Shown here piece after piece: positions 42,401 to 50,170 of a DNA stretch of 64,000 nucleotides. The notes under the pieces were generated by a model that searched no databases, was not told the DNA's origin, and saw only the letters and a list, made by a program, of their open reading frames with translations. The position numbers were made by a program, and so were the translations under genes. Location of the stretch: assembly GCF_900637635.1 (NCBI RefSeq), contig NZ_LR134383.1, positions 2,672,001 through 2,736,000 on the forward strand. The letters are read 5' to 3'. Source of the DNA: Legionella jordanis (GTDB lineage Bacteria > Pseudomonadota > Gammaproteobacteria > Legionellales > Legionellaceae). Within the stretch, counting starts at the first letter, position 1. Each line of letters starts with the position of its first letter.

Positions 42401-43432
42401 CTATAGTTTCTTTATTGTAGATTTTCTATGAAACTTGTGCGTAATACCTGCATGCTCAAAATCAAACTCAAATTTAAAACCTAATTTTTCCATAACGCGC
42501 AATGATGGATAATTATTGTATGCGGTAAAACAAATAGTGCTAGCCAAATCCAAGTGCTCTTCGGCATACTCCAAGGATGCTTGCCCTATTTCAAATGCTA
42601 AACCTTTTCCCCAATAGCTTTGAGCTATTTGATAAGTTAACTCAACTTCCTCTTTTCCCTCAGATATAAAAGTCTTTAATCCCCCTCTCCCAACGTAGTT
42701 GTGGGTTTCTTTGTCATACCACATCCAGGGAGCAAAACCATATTGGTTGTAATGCGTCATATCCGATTCCAAACGATTTAAAGCCTGGTCCTCATTGTAT
42801 GAAACACCATAACATTGAATAAACTCAGGATTTGAAAGCATTATTGCATAGTCTTTGTGACAAGCTACTTGGGGAATAAATGCAATAAGACGGGCTGTTT
42901 CAATGAATGGTTTATTAACGCCAAAATGTAAAAAGGCTTTCTTATCTATAAGCTGACAAAATTCATTCTTGGCATTGGCATAATCAATCGTATTATCATA
43001 TATTTTGCTCAAATTGAGCTTAAGTACTTCATATTCGTTAGCAACATTGGGATAAAGACACAAATAATCGCGAAACAACAGATGCTTCGCATACCAAGAA
43101 GAGGGATAAGTAACCAAATGAATCTGATGCGTTCGCTCACCCTGTTCATTGTCTTTTTGGAAATAACGCCGATGTGGAAAAACTGTTTCGAAAACTGGGT
43201 TATAACGATAATCCAATGATTCAATTTTTTGGATATATTCGGAAGTAAATTCACTCAAACACTTAACACCAATTAAAATATCAATCACTGGTTTTGCACA
43301 AATGCCAGGTATAGCTGTACTGCCAATATGCTCAATTTGGGTTATATTCCTGATACCCAATTGTAATAGCTGTTCTTTTTCAACTTCAAATGCAGCTTTC
43401 CATGCAGGATTATGAGGCTCTAAGGTAATCAT
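42401..43432 (-). CDS. GrpB-GNAT fusion protein
   Basis: A 343-residue two-domain protein. Residues about 1-170 form a GrpB/UPF0157 domain (nucleotidyltransferase fold) with IEHIGSTAIPGICAKPVIDI, whose GS...D.D pattern is the catalytic signature. Residues about 175-343 form a RimJ/RimL-type GNAT domain (LTYQIAQSYWGKGLAFEIGQ, NNYPSLRVMEKLGFKF). Both folds occur in antibiotic-modifying enzymes. It is 9 bases from the APH gene, giving one operon. The fusion is seen directly in one uninterrupted frame. Confidence 0.82.
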   Translation of the reverse strand: MITLEPHNPAWKAAFEVEKEQLLQLGIRNITQIEHIGSTAIPGICAKPVIDILIGVKCLSEFTSEYIQKIESLDYRYNPVFETVFPHRRYFQKDNEQGERTHQIHLVTYPSSWYAKHLLFRDYLCLYPNVANEYEVLKLNLSKIYDNTIDYANAKNEFCQLIDKKAFLHFGVNKPFIETARLIAFIPQVACHKDYAIMLSNPEFIQCYGVSYNEDQALNRLESDMTHYNQYGFAPWMWYDKETHNYVGRGGLKTFISEGKEEVELTYQIAQSYWGKGLAFEIGQASLEYAEEHLDLASTICFTAYNNYPSLRVMEKLGFKFEFDFEHAGITHKFHRKSTIKKL

Positions 43433-43527
43433 ATTCTAAGATTTTGTATTTAATAATAATCAATAGTGGGCTATCTTAACATAGGTCTTAAAAGTGTATT
43501 AAAAATATTCATCATACCGAGGAAAAA

Positions 43528-44391
43528 ATGATTGCGATAAAAAAACTAGACGAATTGCATGTAGATGAATTGTCATCCTATCTCAATCATTATCAAGAAA
43601 CGACCATGTTCATTAGGAATAATTTATACCACTCGGGAATTACCTACCAAGATGCACCATTTCACGGAGAATATTATGGCTCCTTTGAGAACAAACAGCT
43701 TAATGGCGTTTTAGCTCATTATTGGAATGGTAATGTGATGATGCAAGCTGAAAATTTTTCTGCATTATCATCATCATTAATAGATGAATTTAAACTTAAA
43801 AGGTCAAGACCAATTGCTGGAATACTGGGTGAAGACTCTCAAGCCAATTTTGTCATCGAAAAGCTGGGCTTACAATCAGCACTGTTTGCTATTAATTATC
43901 AGGAAAAATTATTCTCCCTTAATCTTGAAAAAATGATAATACCTCAAGCAATTCATTCATACAGCCACACACTCAAAACAGTGCAAGAGTGTGACATCGA
44001 TGTCATCAAAGAATGGCTTATCGCTTATCATATAGAAGCACTTGGGGACGATGCGAATAATCCCAAACTTGAACAATCCATTATTGATGAAATTGAAGAT
44101 ACACAGCTTAGCCAAAATCGATGGGTTTTGTTTGTAAATAACACTCCTGTTTCCTTATGTGGATTTAATGCCAATCTACCTGATATTGTACAGCTCGGTC
44201 CCGTTTATACCCCTCCCTCTTTAAGAAATAAAGGTTTTGCCAGAGTTGCTGTGTATCTCTGTTTAAAGCAAGCAGCCACACAACAAGTTAAAAGAGCAAT
44301 TTTGTTCACTAATGATAATTCCGCTATATGCGCATACCTTGCCCTTGGTTTTCATGAAATTGGAAAGTATCGATTGGCCTTGTTAAAATGA
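43528..44391 (+). CDS. GNAT-family acetyltransferase
   Basis: A 287-residue protein whose C-terminal half (about 150-287) is a GNAT domain: VQLGPVYTPPSLRNKGFARV then AVYLCLKQAA, and NDNSAICAYLALGFHEIGKY. The N-terminal half (about 1-140) is a degenerate GNAT-like domain, as in the FR47-like family. It is transcribed divergently from the GrpB-GNAT operon. Shine-Dalgarno GAGGAAAAA precedes the ATG. Confidence 0.75.
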   Translation: MIAIKKLDELHVDELSSYLNHYQETTMFIRNNLYHSGITYQDAPFHGEYYGSFENKQLNGVLAHYWNGNVMMQAENFSALSSSLIDEFKLKRSRPIAGILGEDSQANFVIEKLGLQSALFAINYQEKLFSLNLEKMIIPQAIHSYSHTLKTVQECDIDVIKEWLIAYHIEALGDDANNPKLEQSIIDEIEDTQLSQNRWVLFVNNTPVSLCGFNANLPDIVQLGPVYTPPSLRNKGFARVAVYLCLKQAATQQVKRAILFTNDNSAICAYLALGFHEIGKYRLALLK

Positions 44392-44454
44392 GACCTTGTT
44401 GGAGGTAATACGTAACATGATATTATTAAAAAAAACCCGATGATAAATTGTTAT

Positions 44455-44988
44455 TCAAACACTTTGAATAATATTCAAGATAAAATTCACTCTCTCAGAA
44501 ACCGACAACAGAGGAATATCTATTAATTGATATCCCAGTTCTGCATATGCCTGTCTCAAGTCATTTTCAAATACCTGAGCCGCATCAAAAGTAAGTCTTC
44601 GCTCCGCATCGTTGATATAAATCTTCTCCCATGCCGGAGCAAAAAACACTGTTGGATTATATCGATGAGCATGGCTAGCTTTTAGCTCAGAACCGATATC
44701 TAAATTAAAGCATTTACTATACGCAATCAGATCAGGAAGGCCTCTGTCAAAAAATACCAAATCATGTTTGGGAGCACTCCCATAATCATAAAGCATCCGC
44801 GATAACATCAACTCTTTAAACAAAAAGGGATTTTTGTCATAAACACCATCTCCATCAATGAGCCTTTGCTGTGCTAAAACCAACCTGGCAGGCTCATCAA
44901 TAATGGGGAAACCTCGCTTTGATAATTCAGCTAAAATTGATGTTTTACCGCTGCCTGGAGGTCCAGTTAATATGTAAAGTTGGTTCAT
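44455..44988 (-). CDS. P-loop ATPase/kinase (AAA_28-like)
   Basis: A 177-residue protein with a Walker A GPPGSGKTSILAEL at about residues 8-21, then PIIDEPARLVLAQQ and a Walker B-like HDLVFFDRGLPDLIAYSK. The size and motif set match the AAA_28 predicted nucleotide-kinase family found beside antibiotic-modifying genes. It may phosphorylate a small molecule. Its promoter region lies back to back with that of ribozyme RNA copy 2. Confidence 0.75.
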   Translation of the reverse strand: MNQLYILTGPPGSGKTSILAELSKRGFPIIDEPARLVLAQQRLIDGDGVYDKNPFLFKELMLSRMLYDYGSAPKHDLVFFDRGLPDLIAYSKCFNLDIGSELKASHAHRYNPTVFFAPAWEKIYINDAERRLTFDAAQVFENDLRQAYAELGYQLIDIPLLSVSERVNFILNIIQSV

Positions 44989-45077
44989 TATTTCCTCTGA
45001 ATAAATATTTTATATCTAATACATTAAAGTTAATCATGATTCAATTACGTTCATTTAATATCAACAGGAAAAAGTTC

Positions 45078-45105
45078 TTGATTTCCCATACTGGCTTGAT
45101 AATCT
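45078..45105 (+). promoter_or_regulatory. Predicted extended -10 promoter of ribozyme RNA copy 2
   Basis: -35 TTGATT (45078-45083), 16-base spacer, TGA then -10 TAATCT (45100-45105). The expected start is near 45112, at hammerhead stem I. This matches the spacing seen for copy 1. Confidence 0.6.
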
Positions 45106-45111
45106 GAAATC

Positions 45112-45309
45112 AACACAACTGATGAGTCAGTGCAATTCTGACGAAACCTAGGTCTTGTGATATGCCATCTTGTTCCCTAATTCCATGGCAAAGCGTTTAG
45201 CAGGGAAACCCATTAGGAGATATCTTTAAGGCTTTACGCCCGAGGAGTGCTTTAAGCACGTCATCATTAATAACCAGGTAAATCAACTGATGTTTCGGTG
45301 ATCTTTTTT
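45112..45309 (+). ncRNA. Hammerhead ribozyme plus pseudoknot RNA, copy 2
   Basis: Stem I CACAA (45114-45118) with TTGTG (45155-45159); core CTGATGA (45119-45125); stem II GTCAG/CTGAC (45126-45142, loop TGCAATT); GAAA (45143-45146); short stem III AC/GT closing CTAG (45146-45153); C17 at 45154, with predicted cleavage after it. The pseudoknot is GCCAT (45164-45168) with ATGGC (45185-45189) and TTCCCT (45173-45178) with AGGGAA (45202-45207). The first helix differs from copy 1 by a compensating C-G to T-A pair. A terminator at 45282-45309 (ATC-ACTG/CGGTGAT, then CTTTTTT) ends the RNA. Confidence 0.82.
45282..45309 (+). terminator. Rho-independent terminator of ribozyme RNA copy 2
   Basis: A seven-pair stem with one bulged A (ATC, ACTG against CGGT, GAT), a six-base loop ATGTTT, and a run of six T. 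It lies 66 bases before the next gene start. Confidence 0.65.
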
Positions 45310-45374
45310 GCATAACCCAATTGGGATTAATAGTCCTTTTGGGGCTAATCCTCCCTACCCCTAAGGAGCATACC

Positions 45375-45569
45375 ATGCAACAACTGGAACCAGCACAATT
45401 TGAGATTGAACATTTGCTCTTTGAGCTGAATTGTTGTGTCAATGATTTAAGTCGTCACCGACTGCAAATCAATGTCTATGACATTCAGCAAGCAGAGTTA
45501 AGTTTGCACAAACTGGAGACTCTGATTTCTTTTGTCAAACAGTTCGATACTCAACGGATTGCTTGTTAA
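45375..45569 (+). CDS. Small helical protein, leading-region type
   Basis: A 64-residue protein from ATG 45375 after AAGGAGCATACC. It is all helical with heptad-like leucines (FEIEHLLFELNCCVNDLSRH, then AELSLHKLETLISFV). I do not recognise the family. It sits in front of ssb and ardA and could be a small regulator or an accessory factor of early transfer genes. Confidence 0.6.
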   Translation: MQQLEPAQFEIEHLLFELNCCVNDLSRHRLQINVYDIQQAELSLHKLETLISFVKQFDTQRIAC

Positions 45570-45590
45570 TTGAAACAAATTAAGTCTTAT

Positions 45591-45640
45591 CCGCATAACA
45601 GAAAACCATCTGCTTATGTGGATATTTTTCTGTTATGCGG
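45591..45640. other. 15-bp perfect inverted repeat upstream of ssb
   Basis: CCGCATAACAGAAAA pairs perfectly with TTTTCTGTTATGCGG around a 20-base loop that has its own short pairing (CCA...TGG). It may act as a terminator for the small gene upstream, as a regulatory site, or as a folded single-strand structure during transfer. Confidence 0.65.
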
Positions 45641-45669
45641 CTCACATTTAACAAAAACAGGAGAATACA

Positions 45670-46092
45670 ATGACTGCATCTTTAAACCGCGTTCAATTAA
45701 TCGGTAATCTCGGTGCTGATCCTAAAAGCATCACCGGAAAAGATGGACAATCTTTTGTCACAGCCACTTTAGCTACCAATGAGTCATTCAAACAACATGA
45801 TGAATGGCAAACCAGAGTGGAATGGCATCAGCTGATACTATTTGGAAAGCTAACCAAAGTCGCAGAGTATTTACAGAAAGGTTCGCAAGTATACCTAGAA
45901 GGTAAACTGCGTTCTAATCAATGGACAGACAACGAAGGCAAAATTCGTCAAGCATTAAGCATTGTTGTCAGTCATATTCAGCTACTCAGCTCGCCTAAAT
46001 CAGCTGATGAATCGAGCAACAAAACCGCAGAACAGCACATGGCTCAAATGCGTGAAATGTTGCAACCCGATTCAGAAGAAATTCCGTTTTAA
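45670..46092 (+). CDS. ssb: Single-stranded DNA-binding protein
   Basis: A 140-residue SSB with the OB-fold hallmarks: SLNRVQLIGNLGADPKSI, VTATLATNES, WHQLILFGKLTKVAEYLQKG and VYLEGKLRSNQWTD. The C-terminal acidic tail ends DSEEIPF, the interaction peptide. SSB coats single-stranded DNA in the recipient after conjugation. It is a second copy typical of mobile elements, next to ardA. The ribosome site AGGAGAATACA precedes the ATG. Confidence 0.95.
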   Translation: MTASLNRVQLIGNLGADPKSITGKDGQSFVTATLATNESFKQHDEWQTRVEWHQLILFGKLTKVAEYLQKGSQVYLEGKLRSNQWTDNEGKIRQALSIVVSHIQLLSSPKSADESSNKTAEQHMAQMREMLQPDSEEIPF

Positions 46093-46157
46093 TCATACCC
46101 TACCACGGGAGCAAGCTCCCGTATGGGATTGCTCCATTTACATAAGGAGATAATCTC

Positions 46158-46664
46158 ATGAACACCCCTTCAATCTACGTCGCCTGTTTAGCTTCTTACA
46201 ACAACGCCATTCTACATGGTGTCTGGATAGATGCCACACAAAGCGAAGATGACATCATGGAAGAAATATGGGAAATGCTGGATAACAGCCCTGAACCCAA
46301 TGCTGAAGAATACGCCATACATGATTATGAAGGATTCGGCAGCATCAAAATCCATGAGTACGAAGGAATAAGCAATATTGTGGAGTATGCCTCATTTATT
46401 CAAGAATACGGAGAGCTAGGCTTAGCCCTTCTCTGTGATTATCCGGTAGATGATGCACAAACTATGTTGGAGGAGCACTACCAAGGTAGTTATGATTCAG
46501 AGATTGATTTTGCCAGGCAGTTATTTGATGACTGTTATGCTCATCAAATGCCGGATAGTTTGATCTGCTACTTTGATTTTGAGGCATTTGCTCGGGATCT
46601 TTTTATCAATGATTACTGTTCGGTAGAATTTGATGGACAAGCTCATGTTTTTTCAATTTATTAA
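46158..46664 (+). CDS. ardA: Antirestriction protein ArdA
   Basis: A 168-residue very acidic protein of the ArdA family: start SIYVACLASYNNAILHGVWI, then a DIMEEIWEMLDNSPEP block, EEYAIHDYEGF and LICYFDFEAFARDLFINDY. ArdA mimics B-DNA and blocks type I restriction enzymes when the element enters a new cell. The acidic surface and small size agree with the family. It probably shares a transcript with ssb and ends at the terminator at 46663-46689. Confidence 0.93.
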   Translation: MNTPSIYVACLASYNNAILHGVWIDATQSEDDIMEEIWEMLDNSPEPNAEEYAIHDYEGFGSIKIHEYEGISNIVEYASFIQEYGELGLALLCDYPVDDAQTMLEEHYQGSYDSEIDFARQLFDDCYAHQMPDSLICYFDFEAFARDLFINDYCSVEFDGQAHVFSIY

Positions 46665-46689
46665 GGCCCCTTTTGTGGGGCTTTTTTTT
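46663..46689 (+). terminator. Terminator after ardA
   Basis: GGCCCC/GGGGCT stem around TTTTGT, followed by eight T. It ends the ssb-ardA transcript. Confidence 0.85.
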
Positions 46690-46830
46690 GGGACCAACTT
46701 TTAACTCTATAATTATATTGTGGCGGTCACTTCTACAACAAGGTTTGAGTTTGACCTGATTGATGCAGGCAGGCAAATCAGCTTTGTCGAGAAGATAGGC
46801 TTTTACCTATCCACCATAGAGGAGATAAGT

Positions 46831-46956
46831 ATGACTTATACCTTTAAAATTGGTCGAGACGCAAAAAATGGGAGATTTCTCCCAGTTGCTGTCGCTGAAC
46901 GCCGTAAAACTACTGCGGTTGTTGAGACGATCAAGGTGAAAAAGCCTCGTAAATAA
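46831..46956 (+). CDS. 41-aa basic protein
   Basis: From ATG 46831 with GAGGAGATAAGT in front. The peptide starts MTYTFKIGRDAKNGRFLPVA and ends KVKKPRK, strongly basic. A longer in-frame extension to 46720 has no ribosome site. Such short basic proteins are seen with mobile leading regions; function unknown, possibly nucleic acid binding. Confidence 0.55.
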   Translation: MTYTFKIGRDAKNGRFLPVAVAERRKTTAVVETIKVKKPRK

Positions 46957-47063
46957 TTACTAGGCATTAAAGTGAGCGCCACCTAATTCAAAATCAGGTG
47001 TGACATATGGAAGAATTAGTATAGAGAACGACTAAAATCTAGAAATATTAATAGGGTAAATAT

Positions 47064-47765
47064 ATGGATAAATTTATTTTCACTTCCATTCAAAATATGA
47101 AACAACTATACAATATGGAAAATATAACAACTTTCTCTGTTTTGATTGCAATTATACTGGGCATTATAAATTTATATCTGATCAGGAAAAGCTCCAAGGA
47201 AAAACAAGATGAAATTTTATTTAACATTGCATCATCAAACATACATTCAGCCATAGAGTCTATAGAAAATATAGACAGTCATCATAAAAACAAGTCATTA
47301 GTTTGGAATACCGCTGCTGAACAACTTTCTTCCTTTCATAATTTATCGATAAATATCAAAAATAAAACCCTTCGGAAATGTTATATTGCAAAGCTGGAAT
47401 CATACATAACTAGACTATATGAAACTCTTGAAAAAATAGATAATTACCTGTTCTTCTATGGTGTAAAAGATTATGCAAGTAAAGGTACTAAGCAGATTCA
47501 AGAAGAAGCATTCAATAATTTTTCTTATATTTCCCCCAATACATTAGGGTGCATTTTGCAATTCTTAACTTTATTTAATGGCGCAAAAGTAACTTATTTG
47601 GAAAATAACAAGGAAATAAATAAAATTTTAAAGCCTGTTTATATTGGATTTACAGAAGATAAAGAATATACGTTGGAAGAAATTAATAAAATGAGTAACC
47701 CATTCAAAAATATACATCTTTTCATTCACGAATGGAGGCAAACAAAGCAAAAAATGAAAAGTTAA
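47064..47765 (+). CDS. Hypothetical protein with one membrane helix
   Basis: A 233-residue AT-rich gene. One membrane helix (FSVLIAIILGIINLYLI, about residues 23-39) precedes a cytoplasmic all-helical domain rich in Lys, Asn and Ile. There is no recognised motif. Base composition below its neighbours suggests separate acquisition. It is isolated, with no operon partner. A defence or membrane-effector role is possible in this setting but is not supported by any motif. Confidence 0.5.
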   Translation: MDKFIFTSIQNMKQLYNMENITTFSVLIAIILGIINLYLIRKSSKEKQDEILFNIASSNIHSAIESIENIDSHHKNKSLVWNTAAEQLSSFHNLSINIKNKTLRKCYIAKLESYITRLYETLEKIDNYLFFYGVKDYASKGTKQIQEEAFNNFSYISPNTLGCILQFLTLFNGAKVTYLENNKEINKILKPVYIGFTEDKEYTLEEINKMSNPFKNIHLFIHEWRQTKQKMKS

Positions 47766-47983
47766 ATTTCATTATCAAGGAAAGTTCAGGATTAACACCA
47801 ATAGTATATAATTTGGGATCCCAATCGACTGTGAAGATTTTGAGTATTTGAGTAAGACATTGTTATATATCGTAGGATAATTGTAGTGGATTCCTGCGAT
47901 TACAATTATAATAAAATCAATTTCTTATTTTAGCATTGAGGGGCACATAATCCATTGCTCCTAAGTTGCTATCCATAGAATAA

Positions 47984-49063
47984 TCATTTGTCATCTATAA
48001 GTTGACAAAAAACTCCCTTAAAATACTCTATAGAATTATTAGCATTAGCGCTTAGTTGCAGTAGATAAGCATTTTCATTATCCCACCAAAGAGCATCATG
48101 TGGTCCATAACAATTATTAAAACTTGCAATGTATATATTGCTCGAAATCAAACCACTCTTCGGGTTTAGGACTGTTAAATTAAAATTACTATATCCACTA
48201 AATGAGTTCATATTAGGCAATCTAGAAAGTGCTGGTTTCTTTATTGGAAAGGAGGCTTTATTAAAAACACGAAACCACGCAATTTGGTTTTTCTTTCCAT
48301 TTTTCGGAAACATAACAAGTTGAATCTCTTCTATTTGATTTCCATTACCATAAATAATTTGACTATCCAGATTAAAATCTAAGTTAAGCAGGTTTAAATA
48401 CTTTATATTGAGATCCGGTTTGCTACCTCTAAGGATATTATGTAATGGCCATCTTAAATTCCATATACTTGAAGGTGGTTTATATTCATTTCTATTAATA
48501 CATGCATTTTCTAGGCAGTTGTTGTAACGAGACCAATAGGATAGTTCAAAAAAATTCTTTTTAAAGATTTCATTTGATGATGGAAGAGGAGAAAAAAATT
48601 TACACAGTTCCAAGAACTCTTCATCGTTCAAGTTGCCTTCAAGTAGACGGAGTTCAATATTAGTCCCATGGGATAAAAAACTTAATGTTCTCGATTTTGA
48701 ATAGTCATAGCCAATCCAACAAATATTTTCCTGATTCAATACGTGGGGTTTCATTTCCCAAATCCAATGATCGTATAGAGCGGCGTGATCTAATGTTGAT
48801 AAAGGCCCAAAGTCATACAAAAATTGCTTACATCTTAAGAGAGCATTTTTATACTTAATATAGTAGTAATAAGAAGAGAAATGAGCAGAACACCAAGCAG
48901 ACCATTTTTTAAATTGATAATGACCAGGTTGTTCATTATAAGGAATATCCTCTACTCTAAGTATAAAGTTAGATAAAACTGCCTCATCAGTATTGGGTAC
49001 CAAAATAACAAAATTTACCTTTTCTTGAGCTAGTGTAGGTGTGATTTCATGCACTAAATTCAT
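47984..49063 (-). CDS. Hypothetical protein of the peptide/oxygenase operon
   Basis: A 359-residue soluble protein with many aromatics (HFSSYYYYIKYKN, YDHWIWEMKPHVL) and a C-terminal GPHDALWWDNENAYLLQLSA. I do not recognise the family. It is 76 bases downstream of the oxygenase gene on the same strand, with GGA and a short spacer before its ATG, so it probably belongs to the same operon. The size and position suit a second maturation enzyme or a carrier protein; this is inference. Confidence 0.5.
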   Translation of the reverse strand: MNLVHEITPTLAQEKVNFVILVPNTDEAVLSNFILRVEDIPYNEQPGHYQFKKWSAWCSAHFSSYYYYIKYKNALLRCKQFLYDFGPLSTLDHAALYDHWIWEMKPHVLNQENICWIGYDYSKSRTLSFLSHGTNIELRLLEGNLNDEEFLELCKFFSPLPSSNEIFKKNFFELSYWSRYNNCLENACINRNEYKPPSSIWNLRWPLHNILRGSKPDLNIKYLNLLNLDFNLDSQIIYGNGNQIEEIQLVMFPKNGKKNQIAWFRVFNKASFPIKKPALSRLPNMNSFSGYSNFNLTVLNPKSGLISSNIYIASFNNCYGPHDALWWDNENAYLLQLSANANNSIEYFKGVFCQLIDDK

Positions 49064-49139
49064 TAATTAATTCCAATCATATATATTAAGATTGATAGTT
49101 ATCTATAATCTGGCGGGACTAGACTAATTCAAATAATTG

Positions 49140-49898
49140 TCAGATTGAATGTTCTTTTTCTGCCTCTTTCGTTTCATGTATTTTGTCATTACTCATAAAA
49201 AACCCTGTTATCGATGCCCTTACATGATTTCCTGCTGCATTTTCTACTTTTTTTATGCAGTGCAGAATATTATTTTTAAAAATAACCAATCTATTGGGTT
49301 TGGGAACAATATAATATCCAATTCCGTCATCAGCATACTTATTCAATTCAGCGCTATTAAGATGGTATCCTACCTTTTTCTTCTTATTATTGATTAACGT
49401 CACTTCAGGATAATCGAAGTCAAGTTGAGGTGTAGGATTAATCAATAATTCAGCTCCCCAATTTATGTCCCAAATGGGATGGCAGTAATATACATAGGCA
49501 CCTGAAATTTTGTACTTACCATCAGTATGCCAGGAAAGACCTGAGCCTCTAGGATATAGATAAGGTCTAGCATAGAAAAAATCCCAATCTCTATCTTTGA
49601 AACCAATTAAATGAGAATAATCAGAGGATCTTGCAATTAATTCATTTATAAATAAATCAATGGTTGTGTTTGTAGGGTAAATTTGCTCTGTTGTGCAGGC
49701 TTCAGGCCTAGGATGAGAAATAGTAACGCTGCCCCATAAAGGAGATCCATCCTCAAGACTAAAAGCATTTACCCATTTAGAAGAGTGAACAAACTTGAAT
49801 TTTTCAGTTTGAATAAAATTCCAAATTTTTTCAAAAGCTGATAGCTCTAAGAAATCATCAATTACAGCAAGAACATCATTGTTTAAAACTAATTTCAT
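49140..49898 (-). CDS. 2-oxoglutarate/Fe(II)-dependent oxygenase
   Basis: A 252-residue prolyl-4-hydroxylase-type oxygenase. The metal-binding HxD is in GLSWHTDGKYKISG (about residues 123-136), the distal His in IFKNNILHCIKKVEN, and the 2-oxoglutarate Arg in NHVRASITGFF ten residues later, all with proper spacing. Such enzymes hydroxylate protein or peptide side chains. A 21-codon gene lies just upstream with a hairpin between, which points to a peptide substrate. It lacks an obvious ribosome site of its own. Confidence 0.8.
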   Translation of the reverse strand: MKLVLNNDVLAVIDDFLELSAFEKIWNFIQTEKFKFVHSSKWVNAFSLEDGSPLWGSVTISHPRPEACTTEQIYPTNTTIDLFINELIARSSDYSHLIGFKDRDWDFFYARPYLYPRGSGLSWHTDGKYKISGAYVYYCHPIWDINWGAELLINPTPQLDFDYPEVTLINNKKKKVGYHLNSAELNKYADDGIGYYIVPKPNRLVIFKNNILHCIKKVENAAGNHVRASITGFFMSNDKIHETKEAEKEHSI

Positions 49899-49915
49899 AT
49901 CAATATAAAATTATG

Positions 49916-49939
49916 AAAGGAGATATAAGCATCTCCTTT
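49916..49939 (-). promoter_or_regulatory. Stem-loop between the small peptide gene and the oxygenase gene
   Basis: On the minus strand AAAGGAGAT pairs perfectly with ATCTCCTTT (9 bp, 6-base loop), then CATAATTTTAT. It starts three bases after the peptide stop. It may protect the 3' end of the peptide message or partly terminate transcription so that less enzyme than peptide is made. Confidence 0.7.
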
Positions 49940-49941
49940 AT

Positions 49942-50007
49942 TTACCAAGGCATATATTCATCCTTATCTTCATCGGCATCAATTCTATTAGAATAATATA
50001 CGTTCAT
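49942..50007 (-). CDS. Candidate 21-aa precursor peptide
   Basis: From ATG 50007 to TAA 49942, with a strong Shine-Dalgarno AAGGAGATGTT. The peptide begins MNVYYSNRI, continues with a run of Asp/Glu/Lys (DADEDKDE) and ends YMPW. It has a predicted promoter upstream and a stem-loop right after the stop, and the next gene encodes a 2-oxoglutarate/Fe(II) oxygenase. This is the layout of a small ribosomal peptide that is modified after translation. The alternative is a leader peptide controlling the oxygenase gene. Confidence 0.55.
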   Translation of the reverse strand: MNVYYSNRIDADEDKDEYMPW

Positions 50008-50045
50008 AACATCTCCTTATTAATATCCTTGAATAACAGATTCGG

Positions 50046-50074
50046 ATTATAATTTTATTATTTCACCAAAACAA
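50046..50074 (-). promoter_or_regulatory. Predicted promoter of the peptide/oxygenase operon
   Basis: Minus strand -35 TTGTTT (50074-50069), 17-base spacer, -10 TATAAT (50051-50046). It is about 32 bases from the predicted start site to the peptide ATG. Confidence 0.65.
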
Positions 50075-50170
50075 TAATATTGCGGCGTGTTTTTTTACAC
50101 TATGATCCATATAAACCCACAAAATGATTATTTATCTCGTATTTTGTTTGTATTTAGATCAAACAAATTG

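Noticed and set aside
35243-45309. Idea that the two hammerheads could jointly excise a circular, viroid-like RNA
   Set aside because: Each copy has its own terminator and they are 10 kb apart with genes and an opposite-strand operon between, so a joint transcript is unlikely.
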